Assembly (NCBI GenBank): GCA_963815355.1
Contig: CAWFGJ010000005.1
Span: 62,001-126,000 of the forward strand
Direction of reading: 5' to 3'
DNA: 64,000 nucleotides
DNA from: JAPUEK01 sp963815355
GTDB lineage: Bacteria; Pseudomonadota; Alphaproteobacteria; Rhodobacterales; Rhodobacteraceae
Below the pieces are notes generated by a model. That model did not search any database. It saw only the letters and a program-made list of their open reading frames with translations, and had not been told where the DNA came from. The position numbers and the translations under genes are program-made. Positions 63,093-64,000 of this stretch are shown here, piece by piece (positions within the stretch are counted from its first letter, which is position 1; every line of letters starts with the position of its first letter).

Positions 63093-64000
63093 TTAGGCCA
63101 GCATGGCAATCGGGTTCTCAAGGCAATCCACGACCACCTTCAGGAACTCAGCCCCCAAGGCGCCGTCGATCACCCGGTGATCGACCGACAGGGTCATCGA
63201 CATCACCGTCGCCACACCCAGCGTGCCGTCTTTCAACACGACCGGCTTTTTCACACCCGCCCCAACCGCAAGGATCGCCCCATGCGGCGGGTTGATCACG
63301 GCGTCAAAGTTGTCGATGCCCATCATCCCAAGGTTTGAAATCGCAAAGCTGCCGCCCTGATATTCATGCGGAGCCAGCTTTTTGGTCTTGGCGCGCGTCG
63401 CCAGATCCTTCATCTCGGCCGACAGGGCCGACAGGGTTTTCTTGTCCGCATCGCGCAGCACCGGGGTGAACAGACCCCCCTCGATCGCCACCGCAACCGC
63501 CACATCCGACGGCTTCAGCTTCAAGATCCGGTCGCCTGCCCAAACGGCATTGGCATCCGGCACCGCCTGCAAGGCCAAAGCGCAGGCCTTGATGATGAAG
63601 TCATTGACGCTCAGCTTCACGCCGCGGCTTTCCAGCCCTTTGTTCAACTGCGCGCGGAAGGCCATCAGATCATCCAGCCGGACTTCGCGGCGCAGATAGA
63701 AATGCGGGATGGTCTGCTTGGCTTCGGTCAGGCGGGCTGCAATGGTGCGGCGCATCCCGTCCAGCGGCACTTCGGTGTAGGCCCGGTCGGCATACATCTT
63801 CATCACCGTTTCCGCCGACATGCCCGTGGCCATCGCCGGTTTCGCCGCCGGAGCCGCTGCTGGCGCAGCAACCGCAACCGGAGCTGCCGCCACCGGGGCC
63901 GCCTGCGCGCCCTCGACATCGGCGCGCACGATCCGGCCATGCGGGCCGGAACCGGTCACCTTGGTCAGATCCAGACCCTTTTCCGCCGCGATCCGCCGCG
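63093..64000 (-). CDS. Pyruvate dehydrogenase complex E2, dihydrolipoamide acetyltransferase (C-terminal part)
   Basis: The visible 302 residues are the end of an E2 acetyltransferase: a peripheral-subunit-binding domain (RRIAAEKGLDLTKV and GSGPHGRIVRADV), an Ala/Pro-rich linker and the catalytic domain with IPHFYLRREV, GGSFAISNLGMMG and the active-site DHRVIDGA near the end. It transfers acetyl from lipoyl to CoA. The lipoyl domain and the start lie beyond 64000. Convergent with cysE. Confidence 0.9.
   Translation of the reverse strand, partial: RRIAAEKGLDLTKVTGSGPHGRIVRADVEGAQAAPVAAAPVAVAAPAAAPAAKPAMATGMSAETVMKMYADRAYTEVPLDGMRRTIAARLTEAKQTIPHFYLRREVRLDDLMAFRAQLNKGLESRGVKLSVNDFIIKACALALQAVPDANAVWAGDRILKLKPSDVAVAVAIEGGLFTPVLRDADKKTLSALSAEMKDLATRAKTKKLAPHEYQGGSFAISNLGMMGIDNFDAVINPPHGAILAVGAGVKKPVVLKDGTLGVATVMSMTLSVDHRVIDGALGAEFLKVVVDCLENPIAMLA

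Overview
The window is high-GC DNA from an alphaproteobacterium of the family Rhodobacteraceae (Rhodobacter/Roseobacter lineage). The evidence is gene content and order: a complete RcGTA-type gene transfer agent head-tail cluster followed directly by cysE, Rhodobacterales-style histidine utilisation genes, the secDF/ccm block, and paired FAD/GcvT methylamine genes with an MttB-family gene. There is no stretch of more than 300 bases without a gene, and I saw no tRNA, rRNA, CRISPR array or insertion sequence.

Layout. 1-2347: histidine utilisation (5' end of hutU divergent from hutF-hutC, with a palindromic operator candidate between them). 2366-13459: a LysR regulator divergent from a catabolic operon of two FAD/GcvT demethylating dehydrogenases, an MttB-family methyltransferase, an aldehyde dehydrogenase, a 3-hydroxyisobutyrate-dehydrogenase-like protein and a gamma-lyase-family PLP enzyme. 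13563-24985: a small secreted protein, Fe superoxide dismutase, a LOG-family hydrolase, a LysM protein, an Atm1-type exporter, the yfgM-bamB-der set, a TspO-related membrane protein and serS. 25240-32572: yajC-secD-secF-Mth938 protein (protein export), an aldo/keto reductase, and ccmA-ccmB-ccmC-ccmD-ccmG (cytochrome c maturation). 32813-43595: acnA, a DUF1223 protein, an LpxL-like acyltransferase, an EamA transporter, and an RND efflux pump with its adaptor and TetR regulator. 43867-46307: fabF and mltG.

46462-48012 holds an orphan PAAR protein fused to an M91-type zinc metalloprotease domain (a likely type VI secretion effector) and a downstream gene of unknown function that could be its immunity protein. 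Immediately after this, 48016-62096 is the gene transfer agent cluster g1 to g15 (small and large terminase, portal, protease, capsid, connectors, tail tube, chaperones, short tape measure, baseplate, cell-wall peptidase, host-specificity protein). cysE and the 3' part of a pyruvate dehydrogenase E2 gene close the window.

The most notable points are: (1) the GTA leader, where a good sigma-70-like promoter is followed by an intrinsic-terminator-like hairpin with seven Ts inside a short reading frame that starts about where transcription should and ends three bases before g1; (2) a TAA at codon 5 of the apparent original g10 reading frame; (3) the PAAR-M91 effector pair wedged between mltG and the GTA; (4) a one-base frameshift at the end of the first FAD/GcvT gene; and (5) a 29-base intergenic repeat present twice. 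Functions are assigned from motifs and family knowledge only; no database search was run.
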